Assembly: GCA_000711775.1 (NCBI GenBank) | Contig: ARYC01001084.1 | Coordinates: forward strand, 1 to 64,000 | Length of the DNA: 64,000 bases | Source: Oxytricha trifallax | Taxonomy: Eukaryota > Ciliophora > Spirotrichea > Sporadotrichida > Oxytrichidae | Direction: 5' to 3' | In this document: positions 21,095-32,531 of the stretch, one piece after another | Numbering within the stretch: the stretch's first letter is position 1 | Layout: each line of letters begins with the position of its first letter | Program-made: the position numbers and the translations under genes | Notes under the pieces: generated by a model | What the model was told of the DNA's origin: nothing | The model's input: the letters and a program-made list of their open reading frames with translations, nothing else | Databases searched by the model: none

Positions 21095-22702
21095 ATGTTG
21101 AAATGGGTGGCAGACTATTCCTATATAAGTGAGCTCTAGGGAATAAGCAATCAAGTATCACGTTCAGTATAAATGGAAATGTAAAATCAGAAGATAGATT
21201 AAACCCCAAATGAGCGACATATTTTTGTGCTCTAGATTCAGACAGAAGATGAAAAGTAAATTTTCACGAGAGTGGTCGAAGCAGTCTCCAATAATACAAA
21301 CAGATTTAGCCACGCTCTCATATTCCAATGCACCGCTGATTAGCCACCACGATAGTACCTCTCTATACACATCAAACCTGATGGACTTGGATTATGCAAA
21401 AACTACTTCAGCAAGCCTGACTATCTTGGCTATAAGGCCTTGAAAGACCTAAAGCTATCCTACTCGGTAGTCAGCAAAGTAAAAATCAGGAAGATTTATG
21501 ATCAGTACGATAAACTTGTTCTTTCATGTGGGAACGTCGAATGTTTCTAAGCTTTTCTAGCCTTCTCAAAAGTCTAATCTAGAAATCAGGGGAATAAGAA
21601 CAGATCTGCCAGAACCTCCGCATAATCTCCAGAAATTGCTGGTACATTCAAGCAGCTAATTAGAACCTAGCAGATAAAGAACGTCGACGACATGTACGAG
21701 ATGTATCAAGACAATGATGCTATTTGTGAATAAATCGTGCAGAATCACAAGACCTTGCTCACATACTAAGGATTTGAGACAAAAATTATATCAAAACCCC
21801 CTCCAAAGCAAACGAAGTTGTCATCACTAATTAGCTTCCTTCAACGATCTGACACCGAATCCCCACATTTAAATGCACTAGATGCCAAGTCATTGGAGGA
21901 TATGATGTACTATGATGCGGTTGACAAGATCTACAAAGTAATCTTTAGAAAATGCCCAGAAAAGGTGAATGTTGTCTGGCTATTTGGATATCCTAACACG
22001 GGTAAGACAACGATCGCTAAGTTCCTTCGAAAAATCTTTATCACGGAGGATTTTAGAATACTCAATCGCACATTTTGCATTGACTCAAGCAAATCAAAAA
22101 CAGAGCCCTACCTGGTCATTATGGACGAAATCAAGAGAGACATCTTTTAAGACGGCGAAAAGATAGACGATTTAAAGAAATTTTTCGAAGGCGAGGGGTA
22201 TCCAGTGAACCTCAAATACAAAGATCCCGTGATAAGATTCTAGAACTGCCAGGTGATAGCAATATCAAACCAGCTGCCTTTCGAGAGTATGAGTGAATTG
22301 GGCAGAAAGTCCTTTGAGACAAGGATGCTAAGGGCAGAATTCACGAGTCAGATGCAGAGGCAAGATGAAAAGTTCCCCTTCAACGAGATCGAAGTGGCAG
22401 TGTACATGAGAAAACGACTGATGGAAGATGGGGACTTAGAGTTGATGATCGAGTGTTCTGACCGACACCCGACCCCCCCGTACCCTCCTTCTTGGTAGCA
22501 CCCCCCTTCTTGGTAGTACCCCCCGTCTCGTAGTACCCCCCGTACCCCCCCTAAAATATCCTATTTCATATCAAATTTTTTATCCTTAGGGTCTAAATCG
22601 ATTTCCTTCTTGACATCTCGACATCATAAATTTTATGTTTTTATATATAAAATTTCATAATTTTATCAAAATTTTTAAATTCTATATTAATGCCTTATAT
22701 GA
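21095..22702 (+). CDS. Rep-like protein with superfamily 3 helicase domain (left arm)
   Basis: With TAA/TAG as Gln, one frame is open from ATG 21095 to TGA 22700-22702 (535 codons). The use of these codons shows adaptation to the ciliate code. The C-terminal half has all SF3 helicase motifs in order: Walker A GYPNTGKT (residues 298-305), Walker B LVIMDE (D344/E345), motif C VIAISN (N392), and a following arginine-rich RMLRAEF. This order is found in the Rep proteins of small circular single-stranded DNA replicons and related plasmids. The N-terminal third should hold an HUH nickase. Candidates RHIFVLQIQ (41-49), SIHIKP (90-95) and YFSK (104-107) are present, but spacing is unusual and I do not call the domain. 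The proline-rich end (PPYPPSW repeats) is encoded by the C-tract repeat and may not be functional protein. Confidence 0.8.
22462..22560 (+). repeat. C-rich tandem repeat with G-quadruplex potential on the other strand (left arm)
   Basis: Repeats of the form CTTCTTGGTAGNACCCCCC follow one another, then degenerate into GTCTCGTAGTACCCCCC and GTACCCCCC. Six or more runs of five to seven cytosines lie on one strand in about 100 bases, standing out sharply from the AT-rich surroundings. The complementary strand has the G runs needed for quadruplex formation. The repeat falls inside the 3' end of the Rep-like frame and just outside the AT-rich inner arm. Confidence 0.75.
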
Positions 22703-22941
22703 TTTGATTTTTAAGTTTTGACAAGTTTCACAATATTTTTCAACATTTTCTTGCCTATCCTTTGTGAAAAATATTTAAAAAATAATTTTCCATTAAAAAT
22801 ATTAAAATTTAATTTATAATTAATTTTATTGACTACCATACACAAATTTTATTGTAAAAATTTTTTCCGCTTAATTCAACTTCATTCGACTTAATTCTTA
22901 GAAAAAGTATGATTAATTTTTCAAATTTCAAAATTTTGAAT

Positions 22942-22965
22942 ATTTTATATTTGTTAATTGAAAAA
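22942..22965. other. Centre of the large palindrome (unpaired spacer)
   Basis: About 24 bases that are not mirrored between the arms. The flanks are AT-rich inverted sequence (CAAAATTTTGAAT / ATTCAAAATTTTG) that itself contains small local palindromes. This is where a hairpin loop would lie. Confidence 0.7.
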
Positions 22966-23203
22966 ATTCAAAATTTTGAAATTTGAAAAATTAATCATAC
23001 TTTTTCTAAGAATTAAGTCGAATGAAGTTGAATTAAGCGGAAAAAATTTTTACAATAAAATTTGTGTATGGTAGTCAATAAAAATTAATTATAAATTAAA
23101 TTTTAATATTTTTAATGGAAAATTATTTTTTAAATATTTTTCACTAAGGATAGGCAAAAAAATGTTGAAAAATATTGTGAAACTTGTCAAAACTTAAAAA
23201 TCA

Positions 23204-24811
23204 AATCATATAAGGCATTAATATAGAATTTAAAAATTTTGATAAAATTATGAAATTTTATATATAAAAACATAAAATTTATGATGTCGAGATGTCAAGA
23301 AGGAAATCGATTTAGACCCTAAGGATAAAAAATTTGATATGAAATAGGATATTTTAGGGGGGTACGGGGGGCTACGGGGACGGGGGGTACTACCAAGAAG
23401 GGGGGTGCTACCAAGAAGGAGGGTACGGGGGGGTCGGGTGTCGGTCAGAACACTCGATCATCAACTCTAAGTCCCCATCTTCCATCAGTCGTTTTCTCAT
23501 GTACACTGCCACTTCGATCTCGTTGAAGGGGAACTTTTCATCTTGCCTCTGCATCTGACTCGTGAATTCTGCCCTTAGCATCCTTGTCTCAAAGGACTTT
23601 CTGCCCAATTCACTCATACTCTCGAAAGGCAGCTGGTTTGATATTGCTATCACCTGGCAGTTCTAGAATCTTATCACGGGATCTTTGTATTTGAGGTTCA
23701 CTGGATACCCCTCGCCTTCGAAAAATTTCTTTAAATCGTCTATCTTTTCGCCGTCTTAAAAGATGTCTCTCTTGATTTCGTCCATAATGACCAGGTAGGG
23801 CTCTGTTTTTGATTTGCTTGAGTCAATGCAAAATGTGCGATTGAGTATTCTAAAATCCTCCGTGATAAAGATTTTTCGAAGGAACTTAGCGATCGTTGTC
23901 TTACCCGTGTTAGGATATCCAAATAGCCAGACAACATTCACCTTTTCTGGGCATTTTCTAAAGATTACTTTGTAGATCTTGTCAACCGCATCATAGTACA
24001 TCATATCCTCCAATGACTTGGCATCTAGAGCATTTAAATGTGGGGATTCGGTGTCAGATCGTTGAAGGAAGCTAATTAGTGATGACAACTTCGTTTGCTT
24101 TGGAGGGGGTTTTTATATAATTTTTGTCTCAAATCCTTAGTATGTGAGCAAGGTCTTGTGATTCTGCACGATTTATTCACAAATAGCATCATTGTCTTGA
24201 TACATCTCGTACATGTCGTTGACGTTCTTTATCTGCTAGGTTCTAATTAGCTGCTTGAATGTACCAGCAATTTCTGGAGATTATGCGGAGGTTCTGGCAG
24301 ATCTGTTCTTATTCCCCTGATTTCTAGATTAGACTTTTGAGAAGGCTAGAAAAGCTTAGAAACATTCGACGTTCCCACATGAAAGAACAAGTTTATCGTA
24401 CTGATCATAAATCTTCCTGATTTTTACTTTGCTGACTACCGAGTAGGATAGCTTTAGGTCTTTCAAGGCCTTATAGCCAAGATAGTCAGGCTTGCTGAAG
24501 TAGTTTTTGCATAATCCAAGTCCATCAGGTTTGATGTGTATAGAGAGGTACTATCGTGGTGGCTAATCAGCGGTGCATTGGAATATGAGAGCGTGGCTAA
24601 ATCTGTTTGTATTATTGGAGACTGCTTCGACCACTCTCGTGAAAATTTACTTTTCATCTTCTGTCTGAATCTAGAGCACAAAAATATGTCGCTCATTTGG
24701 GGTTTAATCTATCTTCTGATTTTACATTTCCATTTATACTGAACGTGATACTTGATTGCTTATTCCCTAGAGCTCACTTATATAGGAATAGTCTGCCACC
24801 CATTTCAACAT
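23204..24811 (-). CDS. Rep-like protein with superfamily 3 helicase domain (right arm)
   Basis: Mirror copy of the left-arm gene (coordinates in the two arms add to 45,906). The helicase core with GYPNTGKT, the Walker B aspartate/glutamate and ISN is unchanged, and I see no frame-breaking change in the conserved part. Differences are a few substitutions, such as TCA to TAA (Ser to Gln) near 24116, and changes in the C-tract: right-arm runs are shorter by a total of about two bases, so the proline-rich tail shifts frame. The right-arm stop position is therefore approximate. Confidence 0.75.
23350..23445 (-). repeat. G-rich (C-rich on minus) tandem repeat, right arm
   Basis: Mirror of the left-arm C-tract repeat. 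It has diverged from it by substitutions and run-length changes (GGGGCTACGGGGACGG where the left arm predicts GTACTACGAGACGG), the most divergent part of the palindrome. This is consistent with slippage in homopolymer runs. Confidence 0.7.
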
Positions 24812-25161
24812 TCATTTTGTTTTAGTTTAATTATTATTAATTTAATTAATTAAATATATGTTAATCCATTCTGGTACAATCTGTAATTAAAAAACTATTT
24901 TCTTAGTTTAGTACAATGGTACAATTTAAACTGTTTTAAAATTACGCCCTAATATCTAAAAAACTAAAAAAAGATTTTAGTACAATGGTACAATTCTATT
25001 ATTTGGTCATAATTAATTTTAATATATTAAATTACAATTAAAAGTGTGTCAAATCAAAATATAATTAAAGCCATTAGTTTTAAGTGCCAGTTAAGATTAC
25101 TAATGAATATCAAGTTTATTTATGTTTCTTAAATTTCCTAATATTATCTATTTTAACAATA

Positions 25162-28100
25162 TTAGTATATATATTCAACTATCTCTCTTATTATCATTAT
25201 TTTTCTCTTTTAAACATTCTTTAGTTTTAATTAAAAATGAATAATATGCAGAAATTCCTCTAAAAGGGAATCGAATAATTAAATTGTTTTTTCAATGAAA
25301 CTGAATAATTAAATTATTTTATATTTATGGAAAAAAATATTTGTAAATTAAAATTATTTTTATAATATAATAAAAATTATAAAATATTAAAAAAACTGAG
25401 GAAATATCACATAAATAAAATAACAATATTAAAGGCATATCTAACAAATAATTTACAATATTGTTTAGATAAATTAATTTTATTGATAATGAATTTATAG
25501 AATAGAGAGCAATATTTTTAACTTTTCATTTCACATGTTTAAAAAATGTTTTGTTTTCTCAATGAAATGATGCAAATTTTTTATTTATTTTTTAAAAAAT
25601 TCCTAAAATTAAAAAGTTTATGTTGTTTGAAATTAATAATGAAAATGCATAGAATTAAGTTATTCATCTCCATTTTAGATTAATTAAATTTTAATTATAA
25701 TTTATATTTAGTGATAATGAATCAGCTTAGAAACACGAACGACGATATTTCAAAGATTATCTTGAATTATAAACAACAAGGATTTTTATAATATGTTAAA
25801 AGTACAATTATACTGATAAATGTAATAATAAATTTAAATATAAAGACGCATTATAAATTTATATAAAAAACAACATTTATTAAGATTTAATAAAATATTT
25901 ATTTCCCCGTTTATTTTTATACTGGTTAGCTTTTGTACCTTATACTCCTTTTTCAATATATATTTAATCATAAAAAGATATTATATAAATTCTTTAACTT
26001 TTTTAAAAAATTTCAATCAAACATTTGTGGAGGCAATTTTGATTCAAATGTTGAATGTCCTAGTATACTACCTTAACAAAAATAAGGGCAAAGCTTATTA
26101 TAACGCTATAGTCATCTTTTATTGGTTTACAATTCAAATAAATATGAAAATATATTATACGAATATTTTATATCCATTAAAAAATTAAACCATGAAAGTT
26201 TGTGTATCACTGAATCATTTTCTTAAATAAATTTATTTATCATTTTTTTAGAATTATCTAAATTAGAATTCTATTAGTTATTTTTATGCCAACTGTTATT
26301 ATAGAAAGTTTCTTATAAAAATTTATTTGCCTTAATTTTAAATTCAAATAAGCTAAATAATGATATTCAAGGTTATCTTAATATCTAAAGTTGAGTAAAA
26401 AAATATATTAACTTAAAAATTTCTAATTAAATAATAATGAGTAAAAAATCACTCATTTCTATATAACAATTAGATAGTGTTTGATTATTTATATTCGTTA
26501 ATTATTAAACCATAAGAGTTTATTTAAATATAAAAAATAAGAGAAATTGTTCAAATTGATTGTTAATAAATTAATTGATTAATTGATTTAACAGCAAATA
26601 TTTTAAAAATAATTTATTATATCTTGGAATATTATTAAAATAGTGAATGGTAGTATTGACAGGCAAAGTTCACGTTGATAATCTGAAATAAAAAGATGAA
26701 TTCTTTGTCAATCAATTGTAAGTATTCCAAATAATCATAGACTAGAATATTTGTTTTTTAGCATACATCATTAAAATAGACCATAAAATATTTCCCTTTC
26801 AGTATTTCAGATTCTTAAAAGAAATAAACTATATGATTTATGTTTAATTATAAAATATAATTTATACTATAATGAATGCTATATATATATAAATTTATAA
26901 ATGTTCAGTTAAAGCTGACACATATATAATATAATTTCTTAATTTCTAAAATATTTTGTTATTGTCTATCCCATGACAGATAAAATAATGTCGCTTCACA
27001 AAAAGCTATAACTAATGAGATTACTAAATTGCATAATTCTTGCCATTTAACATTTATATAATTTAATATAATTATATAAAATCTAATAATCTTATATAAA
27101 TAATTATACTCTTTATAAGTATAGAAGAAATTCTGTTATTGTTAAAAATAATGTTGAATCTCATATTTAGAAAAATATTATTAAATAATTTAAAATTTAG
27201 AAATAAAAACTTTAAATTATAATAAATAACCTCTATATTTCCCACCCCCCCTAAGAATCTTTATTTAATTTTATAATTCTTTATAATTTTTTGCCATTTT
27301 TAACTGCAATTAATCTTTGTAAACTTTATTAATTTAATGAGAAATTAATTTCTTTTATTTTATAGTAACTCATGCAGCTGCCTATTTATGTTGTTTTTAT
27401 CACGATGTGTAGACTTAAGTTGGAAGAGAACCTCATTTCTATTCTTCGTTTCAAAACTCTACGATTTGCTCACAATTTTAATTAAAAATAGAAATAATAT
27501 TAATTAAGGTATAATTATGAAAGTAAATATGTATATATAAAAAAGTAAGTTACAATAAGCTAAGCGATTGGTTTTGTAAGTATTTTAAAAAATGCTTAAT
27601 ATAAAGAATTTTGATCTAATTTTTTATTAATCTGAATAAATATATGATATAGGAAACATAATAAAATTATTTATATTTGCTCATTAATTTTCAATACATA
27701 TCATCCAAGTAACTTATGAAAATTCTTTTGTTTGCTTCAAGTAGCAAAATTAAAATAAATGTTTTACATTAATTATATTTTAAATACTCATCTAATAAAA
27801 TTAAAATTAGAGATTCAGTCTTCATTGAATATCAGAGGAAAATTAATATCTATACATGTTAATGAATCCCTCCCTCCCTTTGGTTAATAATAATTAGTAT
27901 TGTTGCAATTAATAAATTTTAGAAGTTAGTTTATTTCATGTGTTAAGAAATAATTATGAAAGTTTTAAATAAATAATTTTAAAATATTTTTTATAATTCA
28001 ATATTAACGAATTATAAGTATTTACACTATATCTAATAAGTTTATAAAACTTTGGAATCATATTTTTTTTCAAGTTTATTATTATAAGGTGCTTATATTC

Positions 28101-29340
28101 CTTGATTTGAAATTATTAAAAAATAATAATTATATTTCAAATTTTTGTTTTTATAGAAATGCCATTATAAATTTTATTTGAATTAATCATTAGTTATCAA
28201 TTATTAAACATGTGAAATATTCATAAAATTTATAAAATGCAAAGCAACTTATTATATTTGTGAATTATTAAAATCAAATCCACAAATGGAATAAATATTT
28301 TTTAGAATAAAATTCCAAACTTCAGCTACCTTGCATATTTGATTGAAATTATAATTTTTCTGAAAGCAGTCAAGTTTCAGGATGAAATTCTTACAGAGCT
28401 CAAGAATGCAATTACCGAAACCAAAGACGTAAGATTTATTATAGGATATAAGAGTTTCAAAAATTTGTATTTGTATATAAATTTTTATGTTTATAATAAA
28501 AAATTATAATGAGTCCGGGTTTATTTCTAAGTTTATTAAAAATGGAATATTGAAAGCTTACAAATAAGATTATAGGCGGAGTTAGATCTAAGAATCAGTA
28601 AAAATAAATGAATTTCCAAATAAATGAGTAAATAATTAAAAATAATTCTAATATAAGCTATGATATAAATAGTATTTGAATTGATTATGTATGCCTTTGT
28701 AATTAATATATGCTCTTAAAGTAAATAGTATTATAACTGATTTTTTTTTATCATTAAAAATCATGACTACTTAACTTTTGAAATCCAATTATAATTAGTT
28801 TAAGTCAATTATAATTAGTGTAAGTCCAAATAATTTTACAAACTTATGTATGTATAAACGAAATAATAAAAATTGGGAGCATTATAATTCTAAGACTCCT
28901 GAGTCTACATCTATTTACCTTAAAGAGTTATCTACAAATCCTTAAAGTACTTACTTTTTAAGATTTTATGATTTTTATAGTATATAAGTTTATGAAAATG
29001 TATATTAAACTTGAGTTATAACAAGAACGAAATACAACTAATCATAATTAATATAATAAAGCAATGACTCTTCAATTATTTATGGGGTAATAAAGTATCA
29101 AAGAAATAATACTATAATGGAAAATTTAACAAAAAACTTAAATATAGCTTATTTATACCAGGTTATTTAAAAGAAATTTATAACAACCTAGCTCTTATTT
29201 ATGATAATTTTTTAGATATAAAATATTTTAAATGAAAGACTTTATTGATATCAGTCTACATAAAAACTTGAATTCTAACTGAATGTTCAATAAATATAAA
29301 TTCTTTAGAACTCATAGAATAATATTATATTGTAGATTAG
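25162..29340. other. Long AT-rich interval with isolated coding-like islands
   Basis: About 4.2 kb of extremely AT-rich DNA with no complete gene. Three short islands are less AT-rich and read as protein: 26024-26110 plus (FVEAILIQMLNVLVYYLNKN), 27370-27480 (minus: LFQLKSTHRDKNNINRQLHE; the plus strand is also open), and 28364-28430 plus (listed separately). In a scrambling germline they are candidate macronucleus-destined segments, but none is assigned to a gene. Confidence 0.45.
28364..28430 (+). CDS. Isolated coding-like segment
   Basis: Reads KAVKFQDEILTELKNAIT then ETKD, followed by GTAAG, which looks like a 5' splice site. It stands out by base composition from AT-rich DNA on both sides. 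It may be an upstream exon of the histidine kinase gene or a segment of another gene. No domain is recognised. Confidence 0.35.
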
Positions 29341-29441
29341 TTAAATTATTGCCAGAGGGAGTAATGATTTTAAATACTGAAACTAGATCAATTCAGCTAA
29401 TAAATAGGATAGCGATTAAATTTTTCAAACCTTAAGATGAT
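29341..29441 (+). CDS. Hybrid histidine kinase, upstream segment (PAS-like)
   Basis: A frame reading LPEGVMILNTETRS then IQLINRIAIKFFKPQDD resembles the PAS-type sensor segment that precedes many histidine kinase cores. It ends at the word TGAT (29438-29441), which recurs at 33959-33962 beyond TBE copy 2. Joining at TGAT continues as DDPKLLDLRNLGR in frame. I therefore treat it as the upstream part of the kinase gene at 33963-36495. Exons further upstream are not identified. Confidence 0.6.
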
Positions 29442-30433
29442 AAATTTATTTATTTCTACAATTAATAATCAAAACCCCAAAACCCCTTAGTGAGGTTTAT
29501 AAGTGGTTTGATTTGTAGGGTATAGTTGGGGTCTTATTGAGGTTAGTAGAGAAAACGCAGGTTTTTTATGAATTTAATGAATATTTAATGAGAATAACTG
29601 TACTTAATTCAAACAATTTTATCTGCTTATCTTTGTGATACCTCTTGAATTTAGCAGTCTGTAGTTGTTCTAGTATATCATCCAATGATTATCGTGAATA
29701 TGCTGGAGCATTTACGATGACCATCTCAACTATCTTCTTAATTTCATTGCATATTTCATCTTGCTTAATATGTTTAGCAGCCAAACTTATTGATTATTTC
29801 TCATATTTTCTTCCAAAGTATGACATACTTTCCATATCGCACTCTAAGATAATTGCAGCTACCGCCCAAACATCCCATAATACAGACCCATTAGTCCATT
29901 TCTCTCTTATAGGGAAGTATCCTGGAGTGCCTAAAACATTAGCTAAAGTCACTATCTCTTGTCTTATTGCTCTGTTGAAATCTATGACTACTACTTCTAA
30001 AGGGCAGAGATTTAGCATTACATTTTCTGGCTTCAAATCTCTATGAACATACCCTAGATCATGGAGCTCTTTCACACCCTTAGTCATATCTGTGAGTATC
30101 TCATCAAATCATCAGGATATCTATTATGGCAGAAATACTCTCTTAGAGTCATTTCAAACTTCTTGAGTCTCAAAGCAATAAAACCATGACCAAGTATAAC
30201 TCCGTCGAGCTCAGCTAAGTTCTTGCATTATCTTTTCTAAGCCTCTCTCAGTACTATGTATTCATTTGCAAACTCATTATAATATTGCTCGTTCTTAATG
30301 AGATACTTGAATGGATATACCTTGTATGCAAATTCATCAACAACTATAAGTTTTACCTTGTTAGGTACGTCAATATTCAAATAGTTTTCAATACAGCTGC
30401 TTATATCGACTGCATTTAATGCAGGTATATACA

Positions 30434-30807
30434 TTCATAATTTATAATATAAAATTGATTAATTAAATTGATAATAAATTATAATAAAATGAAGTCTTAA
30501 GATGGTGTTGGTGAAGATGGTGGTCATTCACTAAAATTTGTAAGTTACAAAAAACATATCTAAAATTTTTTTATTTCAGCAATACTTACCAGCAGGAGTA
30601 GAATGTCAATTGACCGAAATTTCAAGTGACGCTAGAAAAAGATGGGAACAACAAAGTAGGTGTGGCCAGATGGAGCAAAGTACGAAGGTCAATATTAGGA
30701 TGATAGAGCTGTTTATGATTCCTTTTTCTTTAATTATCTATACTAATACTTTTAATTAAAATTCATTTTCGTTTTAAATTATACATTTCCACTTATTTTT
30801 CATAATT
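30434..30807. other. Insertion inside the TBE 57-kDa gene, flanked by TTCATAATT repeats
   Basis: TTCATAATT occurs at 30434-30442 and 30799-30807. Copy 1 lacks everything between and continues directly (compare GAGAGAGCAATGTATATACC). The ends are AT-rich, like gene flanks, and the middle holds an intron-bearing coding start on the plus strand. It is therefore an insertion into an existing TBE, not an ancestral TBE part. Confidence 0.8.
30488..30770 (+). CDS. Small intron-containing gene or gene fragment nested in TBE copy 2
   Basis: Within the insertion, ATG at about 30488 opens MKSQDGVGEDGGHSLKF, followed by a 40-base intron with clean ends (GTAAGTTAC...TTTATTTCAG, about 30541-30580). The next exon reads QYLPAGVECQLTEISSD, then ARKRWEQQSRCGQMEQ and continues for some 30 more codons before AT-rich DNA. 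The retained intron means it was not copied from mRNA. It could be a macronucleus-destined segment of an unrelated gene, or a host-gene fragment carried into the transposon. Product unknown. Confidence 0.5.
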
Positions 30808-31991
30808 GCTCTCTCTTATAAGCATGCATTATACATACCATTTGCTGGTTGGTTCATTGACTCCAACCGCTTCTATCTCTTAAGTCTATCCTACTGTTCT
30901 TTTTGTGACTCAAGAGAGTTATTTTTTCTTTTAGCAGGTACAAGCCTTTAAGTTTCCTCATCTTTAGCAGGAATTCGATTAAATGATGCTTTTGCATATG
31001 TCTCATTACTTTAGCTGAGTGAGTATAAGACTTCATGCAGGTAGTGCATTAGTATCTACCATCTACTTATCATGCTTGAAGTAGATCTTAGCTCTACCAG
31101 AGTGTAACTCTTTGATGTGTCTCTTCAAGCTAGACTCAGATGAGAAGAAATTTTAGCAGTCTTCACATTAAAATGTTTTAATTTTTTCTATTGGTTGCTG
31201 TTCCTTATCTTCCTCAACCAATTCAACTTATGTTTAAACTCCCAACTCAGCACTCTACTTCTTGTTTTAAACTGAAATTTTAAAGACCTCAGCTTCAAAC
31301 TCTAGAGCTCTTAGCTATACCTCCTTTTCAATATAAATTACTTCTGATTTCTTGGAGGAGCAAAAGTTGAGCAATGATTAACCTGTTCCAAGAGAAACTG
31401 CCTTACGATTTAAGTTAGCCGCTATGTTTAAATTCAAATTTAAATTTATATTATTAATAAGTAAAAGCCTCACTGGCTATACTAACTTTGTGTAGGAGCA
31501 GGCACTGCAACAACAATGGTTGATTCTTAGGTGTTAGACATCATATTTATACTTAGTTTATAACTATAAATTTTCTAATTTTATGCTTAATATTTTTAAT
31601 TTTGGTACCAACTGAGAATAAATTCAGGTTGGTACTGGTACCAATTAGGTTTTGAACCATTTTGGAACTTTTCCATTAAAACCTCATTAGTTAAAAACTA
31701 GGTACTAATTAAGTTTTGGTACTATTAAATTGGTACCAATTAAATTTAAACGAATTTAGTACCGGTCCTAATCAAATTTAAACAAATTTAGTACTAATTT
31801 AATGGAACTAAATTGATAAAAATGGAGCTCCATCTCTGAAGTTTGTTACAGCTTCTGCCAGCTTTCTCCACGTATCTTACCAGGTTGACCTCCTGTAAGA
31901 TGCCCATATTTAATACTTAGATTTTTAACAGTAGGATCCAGAACTCTATATATTAAAATTTGAAATTCAATAACAAAGAGAAGGAACAAGG

Positions 31992-32531
31992 ATGGAATCT
32001 ATAAGTACTGCAATGAAGAGGGTTGAAGCTTAAGAAATGATCTCAAGATTTAGAAGCAAGGAAGATCTCTATCGATACCTCACTTAGCATGGTAAGCATG
32101 TGACAGATACCTAATCATATACTATAGTGGGTTTATTCCTTCCAACGATGGAAGATACCAAAATTTCATTCATAAAAGCGATACTCTGTGATGAGAAGAA
32201 AGCCTTCAAAAACAATGAAATAAAGTTGATAGATATACCAAACTACCCAGAGATTTCAGTCACTAATCTCTACGAGGATGCGATGAAAGATGAAGAGTTG
32301 GTAGTTTTCCTTCCTACCAAGAAACAACTCTCTAACAAGCTTCCAGAAAGGAGCTTCTTCTTTGGAGTTCTCGGCACTTTAAGAGAGAGTTATCTCAGAG
32401 AGATCATTGAAGAAGCTCACAAAAAACGCTACTCTATTTCTCCTGAAGATTAAAAGAAGCAAGGCATACTAATAAGCGAGACCTGGCTCGCTGAGCTTAA
32501 GAAGCACCCATTCCTCTCTAGTAAGCTTTGA
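31992..32531 (+). CDS. TBE 22-kDa protein, intact reading frame
   Basis: Uninterrupted frame of 179 residues from ATG 31992 to TGA 32529-32531. It begins MESISTAMKRVEAQEMISRF and contains SNKLPERSFFFGVLGTL and HKKRYSISPEDQKKQG. It aligns along its whole length with 2240-2776 and shares the same stop context (AAGCTTTGA). The many differences are mostly conservative. A conserved frame continues after the stop in another register to about 32780 (KSQTIYKVSKRLYKDVQK, GAGTKRRNMGPSKPQEEE). Confidence 0.85.

Larger units (their letters stand above)
20745..25161. mobile_element. 4.4-kb near-perfect palindrome carrying a Rep-like helicase gene in each arm
   Basis: Bases 20745-22941 are repeated in inverted orientation at 22966-25161, with only scattered single-base differences and small indels. 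The arms are separated by about 24 unpaired bases (22942-22965). The outer ends are TATTGTTAAAATAG and its reverse complement, so TTGTTAAAAT lies between TA dinucleotides, as in the adjacent MITE. Each arm encodes one complete Rep-like superfamily 3 helicase, direct repeats near its outer end, and a C-rich tandem repeat just before an AT-rich inner segment. Symmetry and near-identity suggest a recent head-to-head (or tail-to-tail) duplication, such as a replication intermediate of a hairpin-ended or rolling-hairpin replicon captured in the germline chromosome. An assembly artefact is possible, but the arm differences argue against simple reflection. Confidence 0.85.
29609..31425 (-). pseudogene. 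TBE 57-kDa zinc finger/kinase gene, broken by insertion, frameshifts and loss of ATG
   Basis: Homologous to 3343-4940. The start codon is ATA (31423-31425) where copy 1 has ATG. Both C2H2 zinc fingers are recognisable: CEDCQNFFSSESSLKRHIKE around 31100-31160, and CTTCMKSYTHSAKVMRHMQK around 30995-31055, here with both cysteines. A one-base loss lies between them. The kinase half keeps GYVHRDLKPENVMLNL and VVVIDFNRAI (DFN). A 365-base insertion with 9-bp direct repeats separates the finger half from the kinase half. Confidence 0.9.

Noticed and set aside
21369..21415. HUH endonuclease motifs in the Rep-like N-terminus
   Set aside because: Only loose candidates (IHI, YFSK) are present and their spacing, about 12 residues, is shorter than usual for Rep motifs II and III, so the nuclease domain is not called.
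21210..21443. Short plus-strand frame starting at 21210 inside the Rep arm, and its mirror at 24463-24696
   Set aside because: Shadow of the longer Rep-like frame in another register; it is broken by TGA and has no motif.
29431..29437. CTTAAGA repeated at 29431-29437 and about 33976-33982 as the pointer for the kinase IES
   Set aside because: Joining there puts the two sides in different frames; TGAT nearby restores the frame.
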